A stretch of DNA of 64,000 bases from Prorocentrum cordatum. Its lineage: Eukaryota; Sar; Dinophyceae; Prorocentrales; Prorocentraceae. Made by a program: the position numbers and the translations under genes. The notes under the pieces were generated by a model. It was not told the origin of the DNA, did no database searches, and saw nothing but the letters and a program-made list of their open reading frames with translations. How positions within the stretch are numbered: the stretch's first letter is position 1; each line of letters opens with the position of its first letter. The stretch is from NCBI GenBank assembly GCA_963575745.1, contig CAUYUJ010020174.1:1-64000 (forward strand), written 5' to 3'. Positions 11,407 through 22,530 of the stretch are shown in pieces.

Positions 11407-14400
11407 TTAGGCGGCCCGGCGGGCCCGCCGGCCACCGCGCGGTCTTCGCGCCGCCAGCCGCCGCCGCTCGCCGCCCGCCCGGCCGAGCCGCCCTGCGTGC
11501 CTCGGCCTCGAAGCCGCGGGGGCGCTCGAGGCCCTGGCCCGGCCGGCTCCGCTCCGTGCCCGGGCAAGGCCGCCCGCGAAGGCCGCCAGAGCTGCCCCAG
11601 CCGGGCGGCCCGCGGCCGCAGCGCTCGCCGGCCCTGCCCGCCTGCCGTGACCCACGACGTCGGGTCCCAGCTTCGCGTCCAGCCTCGCGCTGAGCAGCGC
11701 GAATGCCTGTTGCCACTGCCCCCTCTTCTCGCCCGCGCTGATCCCAGCATTGTAGCTGATTGCACTTGGCGCCACCTTCGCCTCCCACATCTCGCTGGGC
11801 AGCGAGAGAGCCCGCTGCCACTGCTCACCGTTCGTGCACGCGCTGATCCCAGAGCTGTAGCTGATGACGCTTGGCTCCACCTTCGCCTCCCGCATCTCGC
11901 TGAGCAGTGGGAGAGCCTGCTGCCACTGCTTGCCGTTCGTACACGCTCTGATCCCAGGGCTGATCCCAGAGTTGTAGCTGATGGCATCTGGCCCCGACCT
12001 CACTTCCCACATTTCGCAGAACAGCGATAGAGCCCGCTGCCACTGCTCGCCTTTCGTGCACGCGCTGATCGCAGAGCTGTAGCTGATGACTTTCGGCTCC
12101 GATCTCACTTCCCAAATCCCGCTGAGCAGTGATAGAGCCCGCTGCCGCTGCTCGTCTTTCGCGCACGCGCTGATCCCAGAGCTATAGCTGATGGCATCTG
12201 GCCCCACCTTCGCCTCCCACATCTCGCTGAGCAGCGAGAGAGCCCGCTGCCACTGCTCGCCGTTCGTCCACGCGCTGATCCCAGAGCTGTAGCTGATGAC
12301 GCTTGGCTCCACTTTCGCCTCCCGCATCTCGCTGAGCAGTGGGAGAGCCTGCTGCCACTGCTCGCCGTTCGTACACGCCTTGATCCCAGGGCGGATCCCA
12401 GAGTTGTAGCTGATGGCATCGGGCTCCGACCTCACTTCCCACATCTCGCAGAGCAGCGATTGAGCCCGCTGCCACTGCTTGCCTTTCGTGCACGCGCTGA
12501 TCCCGGAGCTTTAGCTGATGACATTCGGCCCCGATCTCACTTCCCACATCCCGCTGAACAGTGAAAGAGCCCGCTGCCACTGCTCGTCTTTCGCGCACGC
12601 GCTGATCCCAGAGCTATAGCTGATGGCATCTGGCTCCACCTTCGCCTCCCGCATCTCGCTGGGCAGTGAGAGAGCCCGCTGCCACTGCTCGCCTCTCGCG
12701 CAGGCGCTGATCCCAGAGCTGTAGCTGATGACACTTGGCTCCACCTTCGGCTCCCGCATCTCGCTGAGCAGTGGGAGAGCCTGCTGCCACTGCTCGCCGT
12801 TCGCGCACGCGCTGATCCCAGAGTTGTAGCTGACGGCATCGGGCTCCGACCTCACTTCCCACATCTCGCAGAGCAGCGATAGAGCCCGCTGCCACTGCTC
12901 GCCTTTTGTGCATGCGCTGATCCCGGAGCTGTAGCTGATGACACTTGGCTCCACCTTCGCCTCCCGCATTTCGCTGAGCAGCGGGAGAGCCTGCTGCCAC
13001 TGCTCGCCGTTCGTACACGCGCTGATCCCAGGGCTGCGCCCAGAGTTGTAGCTGATGGCATCTGGCTCCGACCTCACTTCCCACATCTCGCAGAGCAGCG
13101 ATAGAGCCCGCTGCCACTGCTCGCCTTTCGCGCACGCGCTGATCCCAGAGCTGTATCTGATGACATTCGGCTCCGATCTCACTTCCCGCATCCCGCTGAG
13201 CAGTGATAGAGCCCGCTGCCGCTGCTCGTCTTTCGCGCACGCGCTGATCCCAGAGCTATAGCTGATGGCATCTGGCTCCACCTTCGCCTTTCACATCTCG
13301 CTGGGCAGTGAGAGAGCCCGCTGCCACTGCTCGCCTCTCGCGCATGCGCTGACCCCAGAACTGTAGCTGATGACACTGGGCCCCACCTTCGCCTCCCACA
13401 TCTCGCTGAGCAGTGGGAGAGCCTGCTGCCGCTGCTCGCCGTTCGCGCACGCGCTGATCCCAGAGTTGTAGCTGATGGCATCTGGCTCCAACCTCACTTC
13501 CCAAACCTCGCCTAGCTGCGATAGAGCCCGCTGCCACTGCTCGCCTTTCGTGGACGCGCTGATCCCAGAGCTGTAGCTGATGACGCTTGGCTCCAATTTC
13601 GCCTCCCAAATCTCGCAGAGCAGCGTTTGAGCCCGCTGCCACTGCTCGCCGTTCGTACACGCGCTGATCCCAGGGCTTATCCCAGAGTTGTAGCTGATGG
13701 CATCTGGCTCCCATCTCACTTCCCACATCTCGCAGAGCAGCGATAGAGCCCGCTGCCGCTGCTCGCCTTTCGCGCACGCGCTGATCCCAGAGCTGTAGCT
13801 GATGACGCTTGGCTCCACCTTCGCCTCCCGCATCTCGCTGAGCAGTGGGAGAGCCTGCTGCCACTGCTCGCCGTTCGCATACGCGCTGATCCCAGGGCTG
13901 TATCTGATGCCACTCGGCTCCACCCTCACTTCCGACATTCCGCTGAGCAGTGGTAGAGCCCGCTGCCACTGCTCGTCTTTCGCGCAGGTGCTGATCCCAA
14001 AGCTATAGCTGATGTCACTTGGCTCCACCTTCGCCTCCCACATCTCGCTGGGCAGTGAGAGAGCCCGCTGCCACTGCTCGCCTCTCGCGCGTGCGCTGAT
14101 CCCAGAGCTGTAGCTGATGACGCTTGGCTCCGCCATCACCTCCCGTCTTCCTCCTCCTCCTCCACGTCCTGACTCCCTGGCTCGCTGCCACTGCCTGCTG
14201 ACGTCGAGCGCGGTTATCTTCGCCTCCTCCTCCTCCTCGACCTGGTCCTGCTCGTCCGCTGCCTTCTCCTCCTCTTCTATTTCCTCCTCTGCCGCCTCGC
14301 TCTCCTCCCTGGCTCGCTGCCACTGCCGCTGCCCATTTTTCGCACGTGCGCTGGCCCCAGCGATGCAACTGATGACGTTGGGCCCCAGTTTGGGAATCAG

Positions 14401-14511
14401 CAGCGCCATAGCCTGCTGCCACTGCTCCCTTGTCTCGCAGGCGCGGCTGGGTCTGGACTCCAGGCGGGGGTGGGGCGGGCGGGGGACGGAGGACGAGGGG
14501 GCGAGGGGCAC
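11407..14511 (-). pseudogene. PPR array protein, right arm, two in-frame stops
   Basis: Counterpart of the left-arm array, with the same unit order and the same four SPGI-type 12 bp insertions spaced 642, 642 and 432 bp apart. One frame runs throughout but is broken by TGA at 13,291-13,293 and TAA at 12,511-12,513, neither shared with the left arm. The left arm's stop is a sense codon here. It begins with the REQWQQAMALL unit after an Arg/Pro leader, has the acidic insert, and ends in the Gly/Ala/Arg-rich tail. Decay after the duplication explains the different stops. Confidence 0.85.
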
Positions 14512-17500
14512 GAGCCGGGCCCGAACGGCGAGGGGCGAACGACGCGGGGGCAGGGGGCGAACGAGACGGGACCGAGACGAGGGGACAGAGGCCGAGGGAA
14601 AGGCGAGGGGAAGGGGCGGTGGGCGTCGTCGGTGCGCGCCGTCGTGCAGGTGCGCGTCGTTGCTGCTGGTCGTTGCAGGTGGTGCCCGTCGTTGCTGGGG
14701 GTCGTGTTGCCGGTCGGAATTGGTGCTGGTCGCAGTCGTGGTGGTGCTGCTGCTGGTCGTGGTCGTGTTGGTGGTGCTGCTGCTGGTTGCGGTCGTGGTA
14801 GTGCTGCTGCTGGTCGCAGTCGTGGTGCTGCGAGTCGTAGTCGTGGTGGTGTTGGTGGTCGCAGTCGTGGTGGTGCTGGTTGTGCTGGTGGTGCTGGTCT
14901 TGGTGGTGGTGCTGCTGCTGCTGGTCGCAGTCGTGGTGGTGCTGCTGCTGGTCGCAGTCGTGGTGTTGCTGGTCGCAGTTTTTGGTGCTGCTGGTCGCAG
15001 TCGTGGTGGTGCTGCGGGTTGCAGTCGTGGTGGTGGTGCTGGTAGTGGTTCTGCGGCTGGTCGCAGTCGTGGCGCTGCAGGTCGCAGTCGTGGGGCTGCT
15101 GGTCGCAGTCGTGTTGGTGCTGCTGGTCGCGGTTGTGGTGGTGCTGCTTGTCGTGGTGGTGCTAGTCGTAGTAGTGGTGGTGCTGGTTGTGCTGGTGGTG
15201 CTGGTGCTGCTGTTGGCCGTGGTGGTGGAGCTGCTGGTGGCAGTCGTGGTGGTGCTGCTGCTGGTCGTGGTCGTGGTGTTGCTGGTGGCAGTCGTAGTGC
15301 TGCTGGTAGTAGTCGTGGTGGTGCTGCTGGTCGCGGTCGAGGTGGTGCTGCTGCTGGTCGTGGTGGTGCTGCTGCTGGTCGCGGTCGTGGTGGTGCTGGT
15401 TGTAGTCGTGGTGGTGCTGCTGGTCGCAGTCGTGGTATTGCTGGTTGTGGTGGTGGTGCTCGTCGTGGTGGTGCTGCTGGCCGCTGTCTCGGTACTGCTG
15501 CTCCCGGTTGCGGTCGTGGTGCTGCTGGTCGGTGTCGTGGTGCTGCTGGTCGTGGTCGTGGTGGTGCTGCGGGTCGCGGTCGTAGTGGTGGTACTGCTGG
15601 TCGTTGTCGTGGTGGTGCTGCTGCTGGTCGCAGTCGTGGTGCTGCTGGTCGCAGTCGTGGCGCTGTTGGTCACAGTCGTGGGGCTGCTGGTCGCCGTCGT
15701 GTTGGTGCTGGTGGTCTCTGTGGTGCTGCTGCTGGTCGCAGTCATGGTGGTGCTGGTCGTAGTGGCGGTGGTGCTGCTGGTCGCAGTCGTGGTAGTGGTA
15801 GTGCTGGTTGTGCTGGTGATGCTGGTCGTGGCGGTGCTGCTGGTCGCAGTCTCGGTACTGCTGCTCCCGCTTGCAGTCGTGGTGCTGCTGGTCGCTGTCG
15901 TGGTGCTGCTGGTCGTGGTCGTGGTCGTGGTGGTGCTGCGGGTCGCAGTCGTGGTGGTGGTGCTGCTTGTCGCAGTCGTGGTGGTGCTGCTGCTGGTCGC
16001 AGTCGTGGTGCTGCTGGTCGCAGTCGTGGCGCTGTTGGTCGCGGTCGTGGGGCTGCTGGTCGCCGTCGTGGTGGTCGTGGTGGTGCTGCTGGTCGTGGTC
16101 GTGGTGGTGCTGCGGGTCGCTGTCGTGGTGGTGCTGGTCGTAGTCGTGGTGGTGCTGCTGGTCGCAGTCGTGGCGCTGTTGGTCGCGGTCGTGGGGCTGC
16201 TGGTCGCCGTCGTGGTGGTGCTGGTGGTGCTGCTGGTCGTTGTGGCGCTGCTGCTGGTTGCAGTCGTAGTGGTGCTGGTCGTAGTCGTGGTGGTGCTGCT
16301 GGTCGCAGTCGTGGTGGTGCTGCTTGTGCTAGTGGTGCTGGTGGTGCTGCTGGTCGTGGTGGTGGTGGTGCTGCTGGTCGTAGTCGTGGTGATGCTGCTG
16401 GTCGCAGGCGTCGTGCTGCTGGTCGCAGCCGTGGTGCTCCTGGTCGTGGTCGTGGTGGTGCTGCGGGTCGCTGTCGTGGTGGTGGTGCTGCTGGTCGCAG
16501 TCGTGGCGCTGCTGGTCGCGGTCGTGGGGCTGCTGGTCGCCGTCGTGGTGGTGCTGGTGGTGCTACTGGTCGTGGTGGTGCTGCTGCTGGTTGCAGTCGT
16601 GGTGGTGCTGGTCGTAGTCGTGGAGGTGCTGCTGGTCGCAGTCGTGGTGGTGCTGCTTGTGCTAGTGGTGCTGGTGGTGCTGCTGGTCGTGGTGGTCGTG
16701 GTGCTGCTGGTCGTGGTCGTGGTGGTGCTGCGGGTCGCTGTCGTGGTGGTGGTGCTGCTGGTCGCAGTCGTGGTGGTGCTGCTTCTGGTCGCAGTCGTGG
16801 TGCTGCTGGTCGCAGTCGTGGTGCTGCTGGTCGCAGTCGTGGGGCTGCTGGTCGCCGTCGTAGTGGTGCTGGTGGTGCTGCTGGTCGTGGTGGTGGTGCT
16901 GCTGGTCGTTGTGGTGCTGCTGCTGGTTGCAGTCGTGGCGGTGCTGGTCGTAGTCGTGGTTGTGCTGCTGGTCGCAGTCGTGGTGGTGCTGCTTGTGCTG
17001 GTGGTGCTGGTGGTGCTGCTGGTCGTGGTGGTGGTGGTGCTGCTGCTGGTCGTAGTCGTGGTGGTGCTGCTGTTTGTCGCAGTCGTCGTGCTGCTGGTAG
17101 CAGTCGTGGTGCTGGTCGTTGTCGTGGCGGTGCTGGTCGTAGTGGTGGTGGTGCTGCTGGTCGCTGTCTCGGTGCTGCTGCTCCCGGTTGCAGTCATTGT
17201 GTTGCTGGTCGCTGTCGTGGTGCTGCTGGTCGTGGTCGTGGTCGTGGTGGTGCTGCGGGTCGCTGTCGTGGTGGTGGTGCTGCTGGTCGCAGTCGTGGTG
17301 GTGCTGCTGCTGCTGGTCGCAGTCGTGGTGCTGCTGGTCGCAGTCGTGGCGCTGCTGGTCGCAGTCGTGGTGCTGCTGGTCGCCGTCGTGGTGGTGCTGG
17401 TGGTTCTACTGGTAATGGTGGTGGTGCTGCTGGTCGTTGTGGTGCTGCTGCTGGTTGCAGTCGTGGTGGTGCTGGTCGTAGTCGTGGAGGTGCTGCTGGT

Positions 17501-17857
17501 CGCAGTCATGGTGGTGCTGCTTGTGCTGGTGGTGCTGGTGGTGCTGCTGGTCGTGGTGGTGGTGGTGCTGCTGGTCGTAGTCGTGGTGGTGCTGCTGCTG
17601 GTCGCAGTCGTGGTGCTGCTGGTCGCAGTCGTGGTGCTCCTGGTCGTGGTCGTGGTGGTGCTGCGGGTCGCTCTCGTGGTGGTGGTGTTGGTGGTGGTTC
17701 TGCTGCGGGTCGCAGTCGAAGCGATGGTGCTGCTGGTCGCCGTTGTGGTGGTGGTGGTACTGCGGACCTCCTCGTGGTGCCCGCTGCCGTGTCGGGGGTG
17801 CTCCCGGCGCTCGTCGGAGCCCCCGGGGGCGGCCGTGCTGGCCGCGGCGCCAAGCAT
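14015..17857 (-). CDS. Thr/Ser-rich 1,280-codon ORF overlapping the RT stop (right arm)
   Basis: Starts at the TGATG overlap with the RT stop and remains open for 1,280 codons: about 30 ordinary residues, about 900 mainly Thr/Ser residues, a His/Asp/Gln stretch, an Arg/Pro-rich stretch, and finally an out-of-frame reading of the first PPR units. It is not in the PPR frame, so it is not a simple RT-PPR linker protein. Open frames are expected by chance in this repeat, so coding status is uncertain. Confidence 0.3.
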   Translation of the reverse strand: MLGAAASTAAPGGSDERREHPRHGSGHHEEVRSTTTTTTATSSTIASTATRSRTTTNTTTTRATRSTTTTTTRSTTTATSSTTTATSSSTTTTTTSSTTTTTTSSTTSTTSTSSTTMTATSSTSTTTTSTTTTATSSSTTTTSSTTTITSRTTSTTTTATSSTTTATSSATTATSSTTTATSSSSTTTTATSSTTTTTATRSTTTTTTTTSSTTTATSNTMTATGSSSTETATSSTTTTTTSTATTTTSTTTATSSTTTATNSSTTTTTTSSSTTTTTTSSTTSTTSTSSTTTTATSSTTTTTTSTATTATSSSTTTTSSTTTTTSSTTSTTTTATSSPTTATSSTTTATSSTTTATRSSTTTTATSSTTTTTATRSTTTTTTSSTTTTTTSSTTSTTSTSSTTTTATSSTSTTTTSTTTTATSSSTTTTSSTTSTTTTATSSPTTATSSATTATSSTTTTTATRSTTTTTTRSTTAATSSTTPATSSITTTTTSSTTTTTTSSTTSTTSTSSTTTTATSSTTTTTTSTTTTATSSSATTTSSTTSTTTTATSSPTTATNSATTATSSTTTTTTSTTTTATRSTTTTTTSSTTTTTTTATSSPTTATNSATTATSSTTTATSSSTTTTATSSTTTTTATRSTTTTTTTTSSTTTATSSTTTASGSSSTETATSSTATTSITSTTSTTTTTTATSSTTATTTSTTMTATSSSTTETTSTNTTATSSPTTVTNSATTATSSTTTATSSSTTTTTTSSTTTTTATRSTTTTTTSSTTTPTSSTTTATGSSSTETAASSTTTTSTTTTTSNTTTATSSTTTTTTSTTTTATSSSTTTTSSSTTSTATSSTTTTTTSSTTTATSNTTTTTSSSTTTTATSSSTTTANSSTSTTSTTSTTTTTTSTTTTSSTTTTATSSTNTTATSSPTTATCSATTATSRRTTTSTTTTTATRSTTTTATSSTKNCDQQHHDCDQQQHHHDCDQQQQHHHQDQHHQHNQHHHDCDHQHHHDYDSQHHDCDQQQHYHDRNQQQHHQHDHDQQQHHHDCDQHQFRPATRPPATTGTTCNDQQQRRAPARRRAPTTPTAPSPRLSLGLCPLVSVPSRSPPAPASFAPRRSGPARAPRPLVLRPPPAPPPPGVQTQPRLRDKGAVAAGYGAADSQTGAQRHQLHRWGQRTCEKWAAAVAASQGGERGGRGGNRRGGEGSGRAGPGRGGGGGEDNRARRQQAVAASQGVRTWRRRRKTGGDGGAKRHQLQLWDQRTRERRAVAAGSLTAQRDVGGEGGAK
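14700..17765 (-). repeat. CA-rich minisatellite, right arm
   Basis: Reverse-complement counterpart of the left-arm minisatellite, about 150 bp longer and without the degenerate patch seen at 5,345-5,650. The + strand here is GT-rich. Confidence 0.9.
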
Positions 17858-20800
17858 CAGGGGCGTTCTAGTAGGCGGCTAGCGGGTGGGCCGGCGGAGT
17901 CTGCGAGCAGCACTTCTGCCAGGTCTGGGTCGTCCTCCCCGGCGGCTCCCCCCAAGGCTAGGTAGCCGTCGCCCGTCAGGGTGGCCATGAGCGAGTCCTG
18001 GGCCGCGACGCTCAGGAACCCCCACCAGCGGTTGGTGTACGCGAGCTCCGCGGAGCGGCGGAGGAGGGCCGGCGCGGCCCGCGCCTTCTGCTTGGCAAGC
18101 AGGCGTACCAGCTGGAGGGAATCGCGGCCCCACCTGCCTCCGACCTCGCAGGAGAGGACCATGAGGCGGCCTGAATGGCCGGTCGTGAGTTCGTGGTACC
18201 TGCGTCGTTTGCGCCTTTCGGCCCCAAGTAGCGCGGCGCCGTCGGTGTCGAAGGTGCGCGGCCGGTGCCAGCCGTCCCTGCGGAGGGGGGACACCATGGT
18301 GCTGTCGCAGCACAGCGGGACGCCGTTCGGCGAGATGCCGTAGACGACTAGGTCTAATTGTCTGCGGTCCAGCGGGTTGTGGACAACGGCGTTAGTGTCC
18401 CGCAGCAGCTGTTGGGGGACAACTCTCCCTCCTGCTTCTCTGGCGACCCTCGCCCAAGCTCGTTCGAGCGGTTTCGCGCGTCTGGCGAGAAGCCCCGTGC
18501 GTGGGCACGCGGCTAGGTGGTCTCCCAGCGTGTCCAGCCGGGCCCGGCAGCCTGGGTGGCCGGCTGCCCCGCACGTGTGCGGGAGGAGCGGCAGCGGGAG
18601 CCTGAGGCGCCGGCGCAGGGCTGCCAGGAACCGCGTGGGCTTGAACACGCGCCCCTCGGTGGTGGGTAAGGTGTGAAGCCAGTAGGCGGCCCTCGGTCCT
18701 GAGCCTGACCTTAGCATGGCCTGGTTGGCCCTGGTGAGGCTGGGCATGAACACGTTGTCCCTGTAGTGTGTGTTGCGTGCGGAACAAGCGTGGAACTGCC
18801 AGCCGTGCTGCCATTCCCCCGGTTCGGCGGCCTCCGAGCGCGGCGGCGCTTCTGGGCGCAGCCCCTGGAGCAGGTCGGTCCAGGAAGGTCTCCGGAAGCC
18901 TTCGGTTTCGAGCAGCTGTGCGGCCGCGGCGGCTGCGGCAAGGTTGCCCCTACGGCCGGGCCTGGTGCCGTCGAGGAGGTCCCTGATCGCTGCAGCTTCA
19001 ACGGGGCGCCGTTGGTGGAGCATGTGTAGGGCGTCTGCCCAGGCGCCCCAGTAGGCCGCTGGGGACGTGCGCGCGGCGCTTTGGAGCCCGAGTCCTCCGT
19101 GTCGCCCAGGCATTGCTGCCAGTGCGCGCGCCCGTCGCTCTTCGTCTTGCGACATTGCGGGGTCCCCGAGGAGGCGGCGCAGGGTGGCCCACATGTCGCC
19201 GTCGTGGCCTCTCGCGTATTCGGCGATTTCCTCTGGCGGCAGGGTTCGCAGCAGGTGGTTGGCCCGCGGGGAGGCGCAAAGGAGGAGGAGGAGGAGCCAA
19301 GCGCACTGTAGGTCGGGCAGGTGCGCCAGTTCGTCCAGGAGTCTCCTCTCTTCCTGTAGTCTGCTCTCCAGGTGTGCGGCGACGAATTCTGGGGTGCCTA
19401 GGGGGGTGCCAAGGAGTCGGGTGGTGCTCTGTCACCCCTCCAGACGTCTTGTCCCAGCTCGCCAATTCCGGGCGGCGCTGCGCCTCCGCCCCTGCTGTAG
19501 GCCCGGCACTTGCCAAGGTGGCAATCCACGTTTGCGTGGAGGTGAATTGCTCCGGTGGTGGTGTCGAAAGCGGCTCTGGCCCTGGCCCGGGTGGTCTTGA
19601 TGTACACGTCGTCCAAGAAAGCGACTAGGAAGTCCCCTTGCTCTAGGGTCCTGGAGGCGCCCGCCAGCGCTCCGTGCAGGGCAAGAGCGAAGAGGGCTGG
19701 GGCCAGCGCGTCCCCCTGCTCCACTCCCTCTCCCTGGTGCACGTCGTGCACAGTCCCCATTTCGTCTTGCCAGAGGTAGGTGGAGTCTTGCCCGTACCAC
19801 ATCTTCACGAAGGGGATTAAGCCGGCCAGCTCTGGGCGAGCAAGGAGCTCCTGGAAGAAGGCCGACCTCGACACATGGTCGAAAGCCCCGACTCCATCGA
19901 TGCTGACAATCACTGCGTCGTCGTCGTGGTCCAGCACTGACCTCAGCAGCATGGCGGCGCAGTCGGTTTCTGCCCGCGTCGTCAGGGCGAACTGGAAGGG
20001 CGCAGTTGCGGCCGCGAGCTGCTCGGCGAACTGTTCAGCGAGCGCCCTGGTGACCAGTCGGCGGAAAACGTCGCCGGTGGCGATGCCCCGTACTCCGTTG
20101 TCTGGTTTCTGGAGCGCCGTCATCTTGCAGAGGGCTAGAGCGCGGGCAATCGGGGAGGGCACCCGCGCCTTCGCGAGGGCAGCGGCGGCGAATCCAAGCA
20201 GGTCCATGGACTCTTCGTGTTCCAGCAGCGGCTTGAGGTGCTCAGCGCGGACCCCCGACGGTCCTGCTGCCGTGCCCTTTTTGGCGGACCGGAGGCAAGC
20301 GAGGAATTTGGTCTTGCCGAGTCTCGCTCTGTCGGTCGCGCGGTCTAGGTTGGCGGGTAGTCGGCGGCTCAGGGTAGGCGGTCGGCGGGCCGGGTCCCGC
20401 AGCCTGTTTAGTGTCTCCCCGTTGCCGGGCGCAATCGCCGCCGCGGTCAAGACCTGTCTCCCCCGTGACGGGTTGCCGTTTCGGACGTGCGCGCAAGCCT
20501 GTTCTCTGCGTCTCTCCTGCTGTTGCTCCTCTGTGGCTGGCCTCGGCGCTGCGCGCGCGCCGGCCGTGGTGTTGGCCTCGTGTAGCAGGGCCAGCCAGTC
20601 GCCCTGGCGGAACCGTTGGGCGCGTTCCAAGAGCTCTTGTCGGCCCTCGGCGTCGGTGCCCTTGGGCTTGCTTAGCAGGGGCCTCGAGGCGAGGAGGAAC
20701 AGTGTCCATCCTTGGTGGGTTGTTGCTTGGTTGCCCTGGTCGTGTCCTCTCTTGATCCTCTTCAGGGCCGTGGTGAACGCCATCCGGGTCTCCGCGCGCA

Positions 20801-22530
20801 GGAAACGCGGCACGTTCTGTAGTGTCGGCACGAATCTCCGTAGCTCTTGTTGGAGGTCGATGCTCCCGAGAGCTGCCCAGGACTCTTCGGTGGGTCCGTT
20901 GCTCGGGGCTGGGGCCTGCGCTGGTTCGGCCTCGTGGTCGGTCTCCTGGGTGCTGGAGTTGCTGCCGCCGTCGTTGGCGTCTCCCTCCTCCGCGCCCGTG
21001 TTTCCGCCGTCGCTGCCGCTGCTCGGGCTTCCTCCTCCCCCTTCTCCGCCGCCTCGGCCTCTTCTGGCGCCTCTTCCCCGTCTGCTTTCTCTGGCGCCTC
21101 TTCCGCTTCTGTCTCCGGGGGCGCCTCTGCCCACCACGGCGGCAGGGCCGTTCGCGTGCTGGTCTCCAGGCAGCTCCGGCTCCTGGGGCGCCTCTGGCGG
21201 TGCGAGCGGCGGCGGAGGCGCCGCGTCTGCCCAGAAGCCTGGGTTGCGCAGCTCGTTTGTGCGTGCGTCAACTCCTCGTGCAAGCACGCCGCCGCCGAAG
21301 GCTTCGAGGAGGAGGTCTTGCACCAGCGGCTGTATGTAGCCGGCGCTGCTGTGCGCCACGGCCTGGGCGACTGGCGCAAAGGATGCGTGCCCTGGGCGCT
21401 CTCCTCCGTCTGCAGCAAGCACCGCTGGTACTTCCCCGGGCCGAGCGTCGGTGTACGCCAGCATTTGGACAAAGGGCCCTGTTAGTACAGGTCCTGCAAG
21501 CCGCAACGTCTCTACCGTCGGCTGCCACCAGGCCTGTGTGAGGCGGTGCTCACTCCACTGCGCCCCTTCGCTTGGGTCTAAAAGCCCGGCGGCCGCTAGC
21601 AGCAGGGGCACGTGCACTGCCGAGTTGGTGCGTGCCTGGAGGGGCGCTTGCGGTGGGGCCCAGCCGGCGAAAGGGCTGTGTTGTGGCGGCCTCGCGGCGG
21701 CTCGCTCTGGCCCTGGTGGGGGAGCTGGTGGTGATGGCTCTGGACCTGGCGGGGCTGGTGGTGGGGCAGAAGGCACTTCTCTGGTCCATGCGTCTGGTTC
21801 GCACAAAGCGCACCTCCATTCGCCTTCGGCCGTGCTGGCTTCCGCGGTCCACGTGCCCTGCTCTAGGCACCTCGCGCACATCTGTTGGCCGCTCTGTGGC
21901 GCGATCGTGTCGACAGCGCAGCGCGCCCCGCAGCGTGGGCAAAGCCGTGACTCAAGCCACTGCGTGATCATCCCGTTGGTGTCGCGTGCAGCGATCTCCG
22001 GGGACCATTCCATGCGGCGGTCTGGCACTTCGGAGAATTCGGGCGGTGGGCCGAGGCGTCGGCAGCAGAGCGCTCGGAGCAGCGGTGGCTCCCGTGGTGG
22101 TGGTTCTTCGCCTCGCGCGTAGCTCCGAAACCCATTGTAATCTGGGACGGCCTGGGCGCTGGTGTCGTGGGCCGGGGGCGGCGGTCGGTCTATGTCCACG
22201 CCCTGCGCGGCGCACCATGCCCGTAACTCGGCGGTGGTCGGGAGTCTGGCTCGGCACTGCGGGCACGTGGTGGCTTCGCCAAGGTGGCGGGCCAAGTCGG
22301 CGCGGCAGCCCAAGTGGAAGTGGGAGCCACAGCATGCCTCCTGTGTTGGTGTGTCCCTGCCCGCCCCATGGTGCGGGATCACTTCCTGGCAGACGACGCA
22401 GATGTTGGCGTCTTCTGCCGGCGCTGGTGGTCGGTCTGGCTCCTCCCGCGCTGTTGCTGCCGCTTCTGCTGCCTCGCCCTGCCTGTCGCCGTGCGGGGCG
22501 AATGAGCCCGCAAAAGATCTGGCGCCCTCC
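17857..22530 (-). pseudogene. RING-H2/RT/endonuclease ORF2 of the retroelement, right copy
   Basis: The most complete copy. In - strand order it shows: a RING-H2-like finger, CVVC...CGSHFHLGC...CPQC (about 22,400-22,240); a second Cys cluster, CPRC...CARC...CALC (about 21,950-21,790); a Pro-rich linker; an RT core with SIDGVGAFDHV, EQGDALAP and FLDD (about 19,900-19,610); a CCHC-like finger (about 18,570-18,500); and the endonuclease motif RRQLDLVV...CCDSTMVSPLR with its Asp present (GTC complement at 18,352-18,354). A 13 bp deletion between 19,415 and 19,416, relative to the left copy, breaks the frame just after the RT core. Finger plus RT plus restriction-like endonuclease resembles R2-type site-specific non-LTR elements; the clade assignment is inference. 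Confidence 0.85.

Noticed and set aside
14117-17965. Very long + strand frames over the right-arm minisatellite (Gly/Ala/Arg and Val/Leu runs)
   Set aside because: Antisense readings of the minisatellite; the conserved genes lie on the - strand.
1-22243. Palindrome as a pure sequencing fold-back artefact
   Set aside because: The arms differ by substitutions, separate indels, separate stop codons and a minisatellite length change, more than fold-back reads usually show; still listed as testable.
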